64,000 nt of DNA from Amaurobius ferox (taxonomy: Eukaryota > Arthropoda > Arachnida > Araneae > Amaurobiidae), in contig OX578142.1 of the NCBI GenBank assembly GCA_951213105.1, positions 3,302,649 to 3,366,648 of the forward strand, read 5' to 3'. Within the stretch, counting starts at the first letter, position 1, and each line of letters begins with the position of its first letter. A program made the position numbers and the translations under genes. The notes beneath the pieces were generated by a model, which saw only the letters and a list, made by a program, of their open reading frames with translations, was not told where the DNA came from and did not search any database. Positions 1-12,351 of this stretch are shown here, one piece after another.

Positions 1-514
1 GGTCAGCTGATGACGTCAGAATCACAATATCTTGATCCAAAGACTCTTAATCCCCCGATGATATTTTCGATCAGCAAGAAACCTATTTGTGTGAAAATTC
101 ATCAGGAACGTGCTAAAATATACAACAAACAAGTGAAAACATTAGCTACCAGAATTTTTTTTAATTCCATGGAACTATGGTTTATATTTAAGGAATGATA
201 TATATATATTGTAGTCCGCGATCGCATATTATGTATCTGATGCATTCTGCCGAAATGTTATCATTTGCTTAATCTGCTGGAGAAGGATTCGGGTTCGCAT
301 TCATGGATCCTGGGTGTAGCTTAGTTATCAGACGTTTGCGGTGAACGTTTGAGGCGACGGCTACCTAGGCCTGACTCAATTGAGAAGTGAATGCTGGGCT
401 CTAATATTTTGGCTATTTTTTGGCAAAAAGTTAGGGCCCCATCTTTAATATTAATGTTGGAACCAACTGAAAAACTCTCGAACGGCTGGCATAAAAAGGA
501 TTATTTGTGCTCTC

Positions 515-694
515 TTTTCTTCCTCTCGGTCTGCTCCTCGAGGCGTGCGCGCAAAGTCCGCAGTCGCGGACGGCCGCCCCTTTGCTTTTCCCAGTTTCGC
601 GCGCAGCGCGAAACTGGGAAAAAGGCCCCTCCCCGCGGCCGGGAGCGACGGAGGACTTCGCGCCCACGCCGAGAGGAGCAGACCGAGAGGAAGA
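515..694. repeat. GC-rich near-palindrome (foldback) present in every long satellite unit
   Basis: Arms of about 88 bp (515-602 and 606-694) fold around a 3-nt centre at 603-605. The inner 17 bp (586-602 with 606-622, TTTTCCCAGTTTCGCGC and its complement) pair perfectly. The outer arms pair imperfectly: TTCCTCTCGGTCTGCTCC at about 519-537 opposes GGAGCAGACCGAGAGGAA at about 675-692. Equivalent centres are at 1715, 3247, 4358, 5469, 6580, 7691, 8801, 10332, 11432, 12964, 14075, 15175, 16707, 17807, 18918 and 20450. Units at 4857 and 8189 carry a T-to-C change in the inner stem. An RNA from either strand could form a long hairpin. This symmetry explains why both strands show similar Arg/Glu-rich open frames here. 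Confidence 0.93.
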
Positions 695-2213
695 AAAAAA
701 ACGGGGAAGATAGGGAAGAAATAGAAAAAAATCTGAGAGAGGGAGAGCGTGAGCGAGCAGATCTGAAACACAATGCATATCAAAATGAAGGTATTTAAAA
801 AGTGGACGTAGGGTTAAGCCCAGGGAAAATTTTCTCAGTTTTTCGATCCGGGGCTTAGTTTTCGATATATTTTGATTTTTAAAGTTTATTATTTAAGAGT
901 TAATTAAGGGGTCAATTAATTATTTCGTCGTAACCCGTTCACACAATATACCGAATTAATCAGCACGATGAGAGGAGTCCGAATCTCTCAAAATCTCGCG
1001 CTTATGTGTCCTGATACAGTCAGAAATTATTGTAAAGGGAGTAGCCAATCAGAACTCTAATAATCTATTCGATTCGATTGCCAACTCGCAATCCAGATAA
1101 AGATGGTGCGAGGTCAGCTGATGACGTCAGAAACACAATATCTTGATCCAAAGACTCTTAATCCCCCGATGATATTTTCGATCAGCAAGAAACCTATTTG
1201 TGTGAAAATTCATCAGGAACGTGCTAAAATATACAACAAACAAGTGAAAACATTAGCTACCAGAATTTTTTTTAATTCCATGGAACTATGGTTTATATTT
1301 AAGGAATGATATATATATATTGTAGTCCGCGATCGCATATTATGTATCTGATGCATTCTGCCTAAATGTTATCATTTGCTTAATCTGCTGGAGAAGGATT
1401 CGGGTTCGCATTCATGGATCCTGGGTGTAGCTTAGTTATCAGACGTTTGCGGTGAACGTTTGAGGCGACGGCTACCTAGGCCTGACTCAATTGAGAAGTG
1501 AATGCTGGGCTCTAATATTTTGGCTATTTTTTGGCAAAAAGTTAGGGCCCCATCTTTAATATTAATGTTGGAACCAACTGAAAAACTCTCGAACGGCTGG
1601 CATAAAAAGGATTATTTGTGATCTCTTTTCTTCCTCTCGGTCTGCTCCTCGAGGCGTGCGCGCAAAGTCCGCAGTCGCGGACGGCCGCCCCTTTGCTTTT
1701 CCCAGTTTCGCGCGCAGCGCGAAACTGGGAAAAAGGCCCCTCCCCGCGGCCGGGAGCGACGGAGGACTTCGCGCCCACGCCGAGAGGAGCAGACCGAGAG
1801 GAAGAAAAAAAACGGGGAAGATAGGGAAGAAATAGAAAAAAATCTGAGAGAGGGAGAGCGTGAGCGAGCAGATCTGAAACACAATGCATATCAAAATGAA
1901 GGTATTTAAAAAGTGGACGTAGGGTTAAGCCCAGGGAAAATTTTCTCAGTTTTTCGATCCGGGGCTTAGTTTTCGAGATATTTTGATTTTTAAAGTTTAT
2001 TATTTAAGAGTTAATTAAGGGGTCAATTAATTATTTCGTCGTAACCCGTTCACACAATATACCGAATTAATCAGCACGATGAGAGGAGTCCGAATCTCTC
2101 AAAATCTCGCGCTTATGTGTCCTGATACAGTCAGAAATTATTGTAAAGGGAGTAGCCAATCAGAACTCTAATAATCTATTCGATTCGATTGCCAACTCGC
2201 AATCCAGATAAAG

Positions 2214-2634
2214 ATGGTGCGAGGTCAGCTGATGACGTCAGAAACACAATATCTTGATCCAAAGACTCTTAATCCCCCGATGATATTTTCGATCAGCAAG
2301 AAACCTATTTGTGTGAAAATTCATCAGGAACGTGCTAAAATATACAACAAACAAGTGAAAATTTTCTCAGTTTTTCGATCCGGGGCTTAGTTTTCGAGAT
2401 ATTTTGATTTTTAAAGTTTATTATTTAAGAGTTAATTAAGGGGTCAATTAATTATTTCGTCGTAACCCGTTCACACAATATACCGAATTAATCAGCACGA
2501 TGAGAGGAGTCCGAATCTCTCAAAATCTCGCGCTTATGTGTCCTGATACAGTCAGAAATTATTGTAAAGGGAGTAGCCAATCAGAACTCTAATAATCTAT
2601 TCGATTCGATTGCCAACTCGCAATCCAGATAAAG
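2214..2634. repeat. Short satellite unit 1 (421 bp, palindrome deleted)
   Basis: The unit matches a long unit except for a 690-bp deletion joining CAACAAACAAGTGAAAA directly to TTTTCTCAGTTTTTCG at about 2360. Both deletion edges carry GAAAA in the long units (GTGAAAACATT and GGGAAAATTTT), giving 5 bp of microhomology. The deleted part contains the foldback and the purine run. Confidence 0.95.
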
Positions 2635-5600
2635 ATGGTGCGAGGTCAGCTGATGACGTCAGAATCACAATATCTTGATCCAAAGACTCTTAATCCCCCG
2701 ATGATATTTTCGATCAGCAAGAAACCTATTTGTGTGAAAATTCATCAGGAACGTGCTAAAATATACAACAAACAAGTGAAAACATTAGCTACCAGAATTT
2801 TTTTTAATTCCATGGAACTATGGTTTATATTTAAGGAATGATATATATATATTGTAGTCCGCGATCGCATATTATGTATCTGATGCATTCTGCCGAAATG
2901 TTATCATTTGCTTAATCTGCTGGAGAAGGATTCGGGTTCGCATTCATGGATCCTGGGTGTAGCTTAGTTATCAGACGTTTGCGGTGAACGTTTGAGGCGA
3001 CGGCTACCTAGGCCTGACTCAATTGAGAAGTGAATGCTGGGCTCTAATATTTTGGCTATTTTTTGGCAAAAAGTTAGGGCCCCATCTTTAATATTAATGT
3101 TGGAACCAACTGAAAAACTCTCGAACGGCTGGCATAAAAAGGATTATTTGTGCTCTCTTTTCTTCCTCTCGGTCTGCTCCTCGAGGCGTGCGCGCAAAGT
3201 CCGCAGTCGCGGACGGCCGCCCCTTTGCTTTTCCCAGTTTCGCGCGCAGCGCGAAACTGGGAAAAAGGCCCCTCCCCGCGGCCGGGAGCGACGGAGGACT
3301 TCGCGCGCACGCCGAGAGGAGCAGACCGAGAGGAAGAAAAATAACGGGGAAGATAGGGGAGAAATAGAAAAAAATCTGAGAGAGGGAGAGCGTGAGCGAG
3401 CAGATCTGAAACACAATGCATATCAAAATGAAGGTATTTAAAAAGTGGACGTAGGGTTAAGCCCAGGGAAAATTTTCTCAGTTTTTCGATCCGGGGCTTA
3501 GTTTTCGAGATATTTTGATTTTTAAAGTTTATTATTTAAGAGTTAATTAAGGGGTCAATTAATTATTTCGTCGTAACCCGTTCACACAATATACCGAATT
3601 AATCAGCACGATGAGAGGAGTCCGAATCTCTCAAAATCTCGCGCTTATGTGTCCTGATACAGTCAGAAATTATTGTAAAGGGAGTAGCCAATCAGAACTC
3701 TAATAATCTATTCGATTCGATTGCCAACTCGCAATCCAGATAAAGATGGTGCGAGGTCAGCTGATGACGTCAGAAACACAATATCTTGATCCAAAGACTC
3801 TTAATCCCCCGATGATATTTTCGATCAGCAAGAAACCTATTTGTGTGAAAATTCATCAGGAACGTGCTAAAATATACAACAAACAAGTGAAAACATTAGC
3901 TACCAGAATTTTTTTTAATTCCATGGAACTATGGTTTATATTTAAGGAATGATATATATATATTGTAGTCCGCGATCGCATATTATGTATCTGATGCATT
4001 CTGCCTAAATGTTATCATTTGCTTAATCTGCTGGAGAAGGATTCGGGTTCGCATTCATGGATCCTGGGTGTAGCTTAGTTATCAGACGTTTGCGGTGAAC
4101 GTTTGAGGCGACGGCTACCTAGGCCTGACTCAATTGAGAAGTGAATGCTGGGCTCTAATATTTTGGCTATTTTTTGGCAAAAAGTTAGGGCCCCATCTTT
4201 AATATTAATGTTGGAACCAACTGAAAAACTCTCGAACGGCTGGCATAAAAAGGATTATTTGTGCTCTCTTTTCTTCCTCTCGGTCTGCTCCTCGAGGCGT
4301 GCGCGCAAAGTCCGCAGTCGCGGACGGCCGCCCCTTTGCTTTTCCCAGTTTCGCGCGCAGCGCGAAACTGGGAAAAAGGCCCCTCCCCGCGGCCGGGAGC
4401 GACGGAGGACTTCGCGCGCACGCCGAGAGGAGCAGACCGAGAGGAAGAAAAATAACGGGGAAGATAGGGGAGAAATAGAAAAAAATCTGAGAGAGGGAGA
4501 GCGTGAGCGAGCAGATCTGAAACACAATGCATATCAAAATGAAGGTATTTAAAAAGTGGACGTAGGGTTAAGCCCAGGGAAAATTTTCTCAGTTTTTCGA
4601 TCCGGGGCTTAGTTTTCGAGATATTTTGATTTTTAAAGTTTATTATTTAAGAGTTAATTAAGGGGTCAATTAATTATTTCGTCGTAACCCGTTCACACAA
4701 TATACCGAATTAATCAGCACGATGAGAGGAGTCCGAATCTCTCAAAATCTCGCGCTTATGTGTCCTGATACAGTCAGAAATTATTGTAAAGGGAGTAGCC
4801 AATCAGAACTCTAATAATCTATTCGATTCGATTGCCAACTCGCAATCCAGATAAAGATGGTGCGAGGTCAGCTGATGACGTCAGAATCACAATATCTTGA
4901 TCCAAAGACTCTTAATCCCCCGATGATATTTTCGATCAGCAAGAAACCTATTTGTGTGAAAATTCATCAGGAACGTGCTAAAATATACAACAAACAAGTG
5001 AAAACATTAGCAACCAGAATTTTTTTTAATTCCATGGAACTATGGTTTATATTTAAGGAATGATATATATATATTGTAGTCCGCGATCGCATATTATGTA
5101 TCTGATGCATTCTGCCGAAATGTTATCATTTGCTTAATCTGCTGGAGAAGGATTCGGGTTCGCATTCATGGATCCTGGGTGTAGCTTAGTTATCAGACGT
5201 TTGCGGTGAACGTTTGAGGCGACGGCTACCTAGGCCTGACTCAATTGAGAAGTGAATGCTGGGCTCTAATATTTTGGCTATTTTTTGGCAAAAAGTTAGG
5301 GCCCCATCTTTAATATTAATGTTGGAACCAACTGAAAAACTCTCGAACGGCTGGCATAAAAAGGATTATTTGTGCTCTCTTTTCTTCCTCTCGGTCTGCT
5401 CCTCGAGGCGTGCGCGCAAAGTCCGCAGTCGCGGACGGCCGCCCCTTTGCCTTTCCCAGTTTCGCGCGCAGCGCGAAACTGGGAAAAAGGCCCCTCCCCG
5501 CGACCGGGAGCGACGGAGGACTTCGCGCGCACGCCGAGAGGAGCAGACCGAGAGGAAGAAAAATAACGGGGAAGATAGGGGAGAAATAGAAAAAAATCTG

Positions 5601-8600
5601 AGAGAGGGAGAGCGTGAGCGAGCAGATCTGAAACACAATGCATATCAAAATGAAGGTATTTAAAAAGTGGACGTAGGGTTAAGCCCAGGGAAAATTTTCT
5701 CAGTTTTTCGATCCGGGGCTTAGTTTTCGAGATATTTTGATTTTTAAAGTTTATTATTTAAGAGTTAATTAAGGGGTCAATTAATTATTTCGTCGTAACC
5801 CGTTCACACAATATACCGAATTAATCAGCACGATGAGAGGAGTCCGAATCTCTCAAAATCTCGCGCTTATGTGTCCTGATACAGTCAGAAATTATTGTAA
5901 AGGGAGTAGCCAATCAGAACTCTAATAATCTATTCGATTCGATTGCCAACTCGCAATCCAGATAAAGATGGTGCGAGGTCAGCTGATGACGTCAGAATCA
6001 CAATATCTTGATCCAAAGACTCTTAATCCCCCGATGATATTTTCGATCAGCAAGAAACCTATTTGTGTGAAAATTCATCAGGAACGTGCTAAAATATACA
6101 ACAAACAAGTGAAAACATTAGCTACCAGAATTTTTTTTAATTCCATGGAACTATGGTTTATATTTAAGGAATGATATATATATATTGTAGTCCGCGATCG
6201 CATATTATGTATCTGATGCATTCTGCCGAAATGTTATCATTTGCTTAATCTGCTGGAGAAGGATTCGGGTTCGCATTCATGGATCCTGGGTGTAGCTTAG
6301 TTATCAGACGTTTGCGGTGAACGTTTGAGGCGACGGCTACCTAGGCCTGACTCAATTGAGAAGTGAATGCTGGGCTCTAATATTTTGGCTATTTTTTGGC
6401 AAAAAGTTAGGGCCCCATCTTTAATATTAATGTTGGAACCAACTGAAAAACTCTCGAACGGCTGGCATAAAAAGGATTATTTGTGCTCTCTTTTCTTCCT
6501 CTCGGTCTGCTCCTCGAGGCGTGCGCGCAAAGTCCGCAGTCGCGGACGGCCGCCCCTTTGCTTTTCCCAGTTTCGCGCGCAGCGCGAAACTGGGAAAAAG
6601 GCCCCTCCCCGCGGCCGGGAGCGACGGAGGACTTCGCGCGCACGCCGAGAGGAGCAGACCGAGAGGAAGAAAAATAACGGGGAAGATAGGGGAGAAATAG
6701 AAAAAAATCTGAGAGAGGGAGAGCGTGAGCGAGCAGATCTGAAACACAATGCATATCAAAATGAAGGTATTTAAAAAGTGGACGTAGGGTTAAGCCCAGG
6801 GAAAATTTTCTCAGTTTTTCGATCCGGGGCTTAGTTTTCGAGATATTTTGATTTTTAAAGTTTATTATTTAAGAGTTAATTAAGGGGTCAATTAATTATT
6901 TCGTCGTAACCCGTTCACACAATATACCGAATTAATCAGCACGATGAGAGGAGTCCGAATCTCTCAAAATCTCGCGCTTATGTGTCCTGATACAGTCAGA
7001 AATTATTGTAAAGGGAGTAGCCAATCAGAACTTTAATAATCTATTCGATTCGATTGCCAACTCGCAATCCAGATAAAGATGGTGCGAGGTCAGCTGATGA
7101 CGTCAGAAACACAATATCTTGATCCAAAGACTCTTAATCCCCCGATGATATTTTCGATCAGCAAGAAACCTATTTGTGTGAAAATTCATCAGGAACGTGC
7201 TAAAATATACAACAAACAAATGAAAACATTAGCTACCAGAATTTTTTTTAATTCCATGGAACTATGGTTTATATTTAAGGAATGATATATATATATTGTA
7301 GTCCGCGATCGCATATTATGTATCTGATGCATTCTGCCTAAATGTTATCATTTGCTTAATCTGCTGGAGAAGGATTCGGGTTCGCATTCATGGATCCTGG
7401 GTGTAGCTTAGTTATCAGACGTTTGCGGTGAACGTTTGAGGCGACGGCTACCTAGGCCTGACTCAATTGAGAAGTGAATGCTGGGCTCTAATATTTTGGC
7501 TATTTTTTGGCAAAAAGTTAGGGCCCCATCTTTAATATTAATGTTGGAACCAACTGAAAAACTCTCGAACGGCTGGCATAAAAAGGATTATTTGTGCTCT
7601 CTTTTCTTCCTCTCGGTCTGCTCCTCGAGGCGTGCGCGCAAAGTCCGCAGTCGCGGACGGCCGCCCCTTTGCTTTTCCCAGTTTCGCGCGCAGCGCGAAA
7701 CTGGGAAAAAGGCCCCTCCCCGCGGCCGGGAGCGACGGAGGACTTCGCGCGCACGCCGAGAGGAGCAGACCGAGAGGAAGAAAAAAACGGGGAAGATAGG
7801 GGAGAAATAGAAAAAAATCTGAGAGAGGGAGAGCGTGAGCGAGCAGATCTGAAACACAATGCATATCAAAATGAAGGTATTTAAAAAGTGGACGTAGGGT
7901 TAAGCCCAGGGAAAATTTTCTCAGTTTTTCGATCCGGGGCTTAGTTTTCGAGATATTTTGATTTTTAAAGTTTATTATTTAAGAGTTAATTAAGGGGTCA
8001 ATTAATTATTTCGTCGTAACCCGTTCACACAATATACCGAATTAATCAGCACGGTGAGAGGAGTCCGAATCTCTCAAAATCTCGCGCTTATGTGTCCTGA
8101 TACAGTCAGAAATTATTGTAAAGGGAGTAGCCAATCAGAACTCTAATAATCTATTCGATTCGATTGCCAACTCGCAATCCAGATAAAGATGGTGCGAGGT
8201 CAGCTGATGACGTCAGAAACACAATATCTTGATCCAAAGACTCTTAATCCCCCGATGATATTTTCGATCAGCAAGAAACCTATTTGTGTGAAAATTCATC
8301 AGGAACGTGCTAAAATATACAACAAACAAGTGAAAACATTAGCTACCAGAATTTTTTTTAATTCCATGGAACTATGGTTTATATTTAAGGAATGATATAT
8401 ATATATTGTAGTCCGCGATCGCATATTATGTATCTGATGCATTCTGCCTAAATGTTATCATTTGCTTAATCTGCTGGAGAAGGATTCGGGTTCGCATTCA
8501 TGGATCCTGGGTGTAGCTTAGTTATCAGACGTTTGCGGTGAACGTTTGAGGCGACGGCTACCTAGGCCTGACTCAATTGAGAAGTGAATGCTGGGCTCTA

Positions 8601-9298
8601 ATATTTTGGCTATTTTTTGGCAAAAAGTTAGGGCCCCATCTTTAATATTAATGTTGGAACCAACTGAAAAACTCTCGAACGGCTGGCATAAAAAGGATTA
8701 TTTGTGCTCTCTTTTCTTCCTCTCGGTCTGCTCCTCGAGGCGTGCGCGCAAAGTCCGCAGTCGCGGACGGCCGCCCCTTTGCCTTTCCCAGTTTCGCGCG
8801 CAGCGCGAAACTGGGAAAAAGGCCCCTCCCCGCGGCCGGGAGCGACGGAGGACTTCGCGCGCACGCCGAGAGGAGCAGACCGAGAGGAAGAAAAAAACGG
8901 GGAAGATAGGGGAGAAATAGAAAAAAATCTGAGAGAGGGAGAGCGTGAGCGAGCAGATCTGAAACACAATGCATATCAAAATGAAGGTATTTAAAAAGTG
9001 GACGTAGGGTTAAGCCCAGGGAAAATTTTCTCAGTTTTTCGATCCGGGGCTTAGTTTTCGAGATATTTTGATTTTTAAAGTTTATTATTTAAGAGTTAAT
9101 TAAGGGGTCAATTAATTATTTCGTCGTAACCCGTTCACACAATATACCGAATTAATCAGCACGATGAGAGGAGTCCGAATCTCTCAAAATCTCGCGCTTA
9201 TGTGTCCTGATACAGTCAGAAATTATTGTAAAGGGAGTAGCCAATCAGAACTCTAATAATCTATTCGATTCGATTGCCAACTCGCAATCCAGATAAAG

Positions 9299-9719
9299 AT
9301 GGTGCGAGGTCAGCTGATGACGTCAGAAACACAATATCTTGATCCAAAGACTCTTAATCCCCCGATGATATTTTCGATCAGCAAGAAACCTATTTGTGTG
9401 AAAATTCATCAGGAACGTGCTAAAATATACAACAAACAAGTGAAAATTTTCTCAGTTTTTCGATCCGGGGCTTAGTTTTCGAGATATTTTGATTTTTAAA
9501 GTTTATTATTTAAGAGTTAATTAAGGGGTCAATTAATTATTTCGTCGTAACCCGTTCACACAATATACCGAATTAATCAGCACGATGAGAGGAGTCCGAA
9601 TCTCTCAAAATCTCGCGCTTATGTGTCCTGATACAGTCAGAAATTATTGTAAAGGGAGTAGCCAATCAGAACTCTAATTATCTATTCGATTCGATTGCCA
9701 ACTCGCAATCCAGATAAAG
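9299..9719. repeat. Short satellite unit 2
   Basis: It has the same 421-bp length and the same deletion junction as the unit at 2214. A private change (CTAATTATCTATTC near 9675) shows independent drift after copying. Confidence 0.95.
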
Positions 9720-11930
9720 ATGGTGCGAGGTCAGCTGATGACGTCAGAAACACAATATCTTGATCCAAAGACTCTTAATCCCCCGATGATATTTTCGATC
9801 AGCAAGAAACCTATTTGTGTGAAAATTCATCAGGAACGTGCTAAAATATACAACAAACAAGTGAAAACATTAGCTACCAGAATTTTTTTTAATTCCATGG
9901 AACTATGGTTTATATTTAAGGAATGATATATATATATTGTAGTCCGCGATCGCATATTATGTATCTGATGCATTCTGCCTAAATGTTATCATTTGCTTAA
10001 TCTGCTGGAGAAGGATTCGGGTTCGCATTCATGGATCCTGGGTGTAGCTTAGTTATCAGACGTTTGCGGTGAACGTTTGAGGCGACGGCTACCTAGGCCT
10101 GACTCAATTGAGAAGTGAATGCTGGGCTCTAATATTTTGGCTATTTTTTGGCAAAAAGTTAGGGCCCCATCTTTAATATTAATGTTGGAACCAACTGAAA
10201 AACTCTCGAACGGCTGGCATAAAAAGGATTATTTGTGCTCTCTTTTCTTCCTCTCGGTCTGCTCCTCGAGGCGTGCGCCCAAAGTCCGCAGTCGCGGACG
10301 GCCGCCCCTTTGCTTTTCCCAGTTTCGCGCGCAGCGCGAAACTGGGAAAAAGGCCCCTCCCCGCGGCCGGGAGCGACGGAGGACTTCGCGCCCACGCCGA
10401 GAGGAGCAGACCGAGAGGAAGAAAAAAAACGGCGAAGATAGGGAAGAAATAGAAAAAAATCTGAGAGAGGGAGAGCGTGAGCGAGCAGATCTGAAACACA
10501 ATGCATATCAAAATGAAGGTATTTAAAAAGTGGACGTAGGGTTAAGCCCAGGGAAAATTTTCTCAGTTTTTCGATCCGGGGCTTAGTTTTCGAGATATTT
10601 TGATTTTTAAAGTTTATTATTTAAGAGTTAATTAAGGGGTCAATTAATTATTTCGTCGTAACCCGTTCACACAATATACCGAATTAATCAGCACGATGAG
10701 AGGAGTCCGAATCTCTCAAAATCTCGCGCTTATGTGTCCTGATACAGTCAGAAATTATTGTAAAGGGAGTAGCCAATCAGAACTCTAATAATCTATTCGA
10801 TTCGATTGCCAACTCACAATCCAGATAAAGATGGTGCGAGGTCAGCTGATGACGTCAGAAACACAATATCTTGATCCAAAGACTCTTAATCCCCCGATGA
10901 TATTTTCGATCAGCAAGAAACCTATTTGTGTGAAAATTCATCAGGAACGTGCTAAAATATACAACAAACAAGTGAAAACATTAGCTACCAGAATTTTTTT
11001 TAATTCCATGGAACTATGGTTTATATTTAAGGAATGATATATATATATTGTAGTCCGCGATCGCATATTATGTATCTGATGCATTCTGCCGAAATGTTAT
11101 CATTTGCTTAATCTGCTGGAGAAGGATTCGGGTTCGCATTCATGGATCCTGGGTGTAGCTTAGTTATCAGACGTTTGCGGTGAACGTTTGAGGCGACGGC
11201 TACCTAGGCCTGACTCAATTGAGAAGTGAATGCTGGGCTCTAATATTTTGGCAAAAAGTTAGGGCCCCATCTTTAATATTAATGTTGGAACCAACTGAAA
11301 AACTCTCGAACGGCTGGCATAAAAAGGATTATTTGTGCTCTCTTTTCTTCCTCTCGGTCTGCTCCTCGAGGCGTGCGCGCAAAGTCCGCAGTCGCGGACG
11401 GCCGCCCCTTTGCTTTTCCCAGTTTCGCGCGCAGCGCGAAACTGGGAAAAAGGCCCCTCCCCGCGGCCGGGAGCGACGGAGGACTTCGCGCGCACGCCGA
11501 GAGGAGCAGACCGAGAGGAAGAAAAAAAACGGGGAAGATAGGGGAGAAATAGAAAAAAATCTGAGAGAGGGAGAGCGTGAGCGAGCAGATCTGAAACACA
11601 ATGCATATCAAAATGAAGGTATTTAAAAAGTGGACGTAGGGTTAAGCCCAGGGAAAATTTTCTCAGTTTTTCGATCCGGGGCTTAGTTTTCGAGATATTT
11701 TGATTTTTAAAGTTTATTATTTAAGAGTTAATTAAGGGGTCAATTAATTATTTCGTCGTAACCCGTTCACACAATATACCGAATTAATCAGCACGATGAG
11801 AGGAGTCCGAATCTCTCAAAATCTCGCGCTTATGTGTCCTGATACAGTCAGAAATTATTGTAAAGGGAGTAGCCAATCAGAACTCTAATAATCTATTCGA
11901 TTCGATTGCCAACTCGCAATCCAGATAAAG

Positions 11931-12351
11931 ATGGTGCGAGGTCAGCTGATGACGTCAGAAACACAATATCTTGATCCAAAGACTCTTAATCCCCCGATGA
12001 TATTTTCGATCAGCAAGAAACCTATTTGTGTGAAAATTCATCAGGAACGTGCTAAAATATACAACAAACAAGTGAAAATTTTCTCAGTTTTTCGATCCGG
12101 GGCTTAGTTTTCGAGATATTTTGATTTTTAAAGTTTATTATTTAAGAGTTAATTAAGGGGTCAATTAATTATTTCGTCGTAACCCGTTCACACAATATAC
12201 CGAATTAATCAGCACGATGAGAGGAGTCCGAATCTCTCAAAATCTCGCGCTTATGTGTCCTGATACAGTCAGAAATTATTGTAAAGGGAGTAGCCAATCA
12301 GAACTCTAATAATCTATTCGATTCGATTGCCAACTCGCAATCCAGATAAAG
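11931..12351. repeat. Short satellite unit 3
   Basis: Same length and junction. It directly follows an 1100-bp long unit, an order also seen at 14574-16094. Confidence 0.95.

Noticed and set aside
310..370. tRNA-like sequence in the satellite (GTAGCTTAGTTATC with ACGTT-TGCGGTG-AACGT stem-loop)
   Set aside because: The 5-bp stem with 7-nt loop is attractive, but no D-stem, T-arm or acceptor pairing could be completed.
391..798. Recurrent 135-codon plus-strand and 90-115-codon minus-strand open frames in every satellite unit
   Set aside because: They lie across the palindrome, appear on both strands with similar Arg/Ser-rich composition, and are broken or shifted by one-base indels in some units (7079, 8189), so there is no sign of protein selection.
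1103..1309. 68-codon frame (MVRGQLMTSETQ...) at each unit start
   Set aside because: Conserved only because the units are nearly identical; no domain recognised, and it is truncated in the short units.
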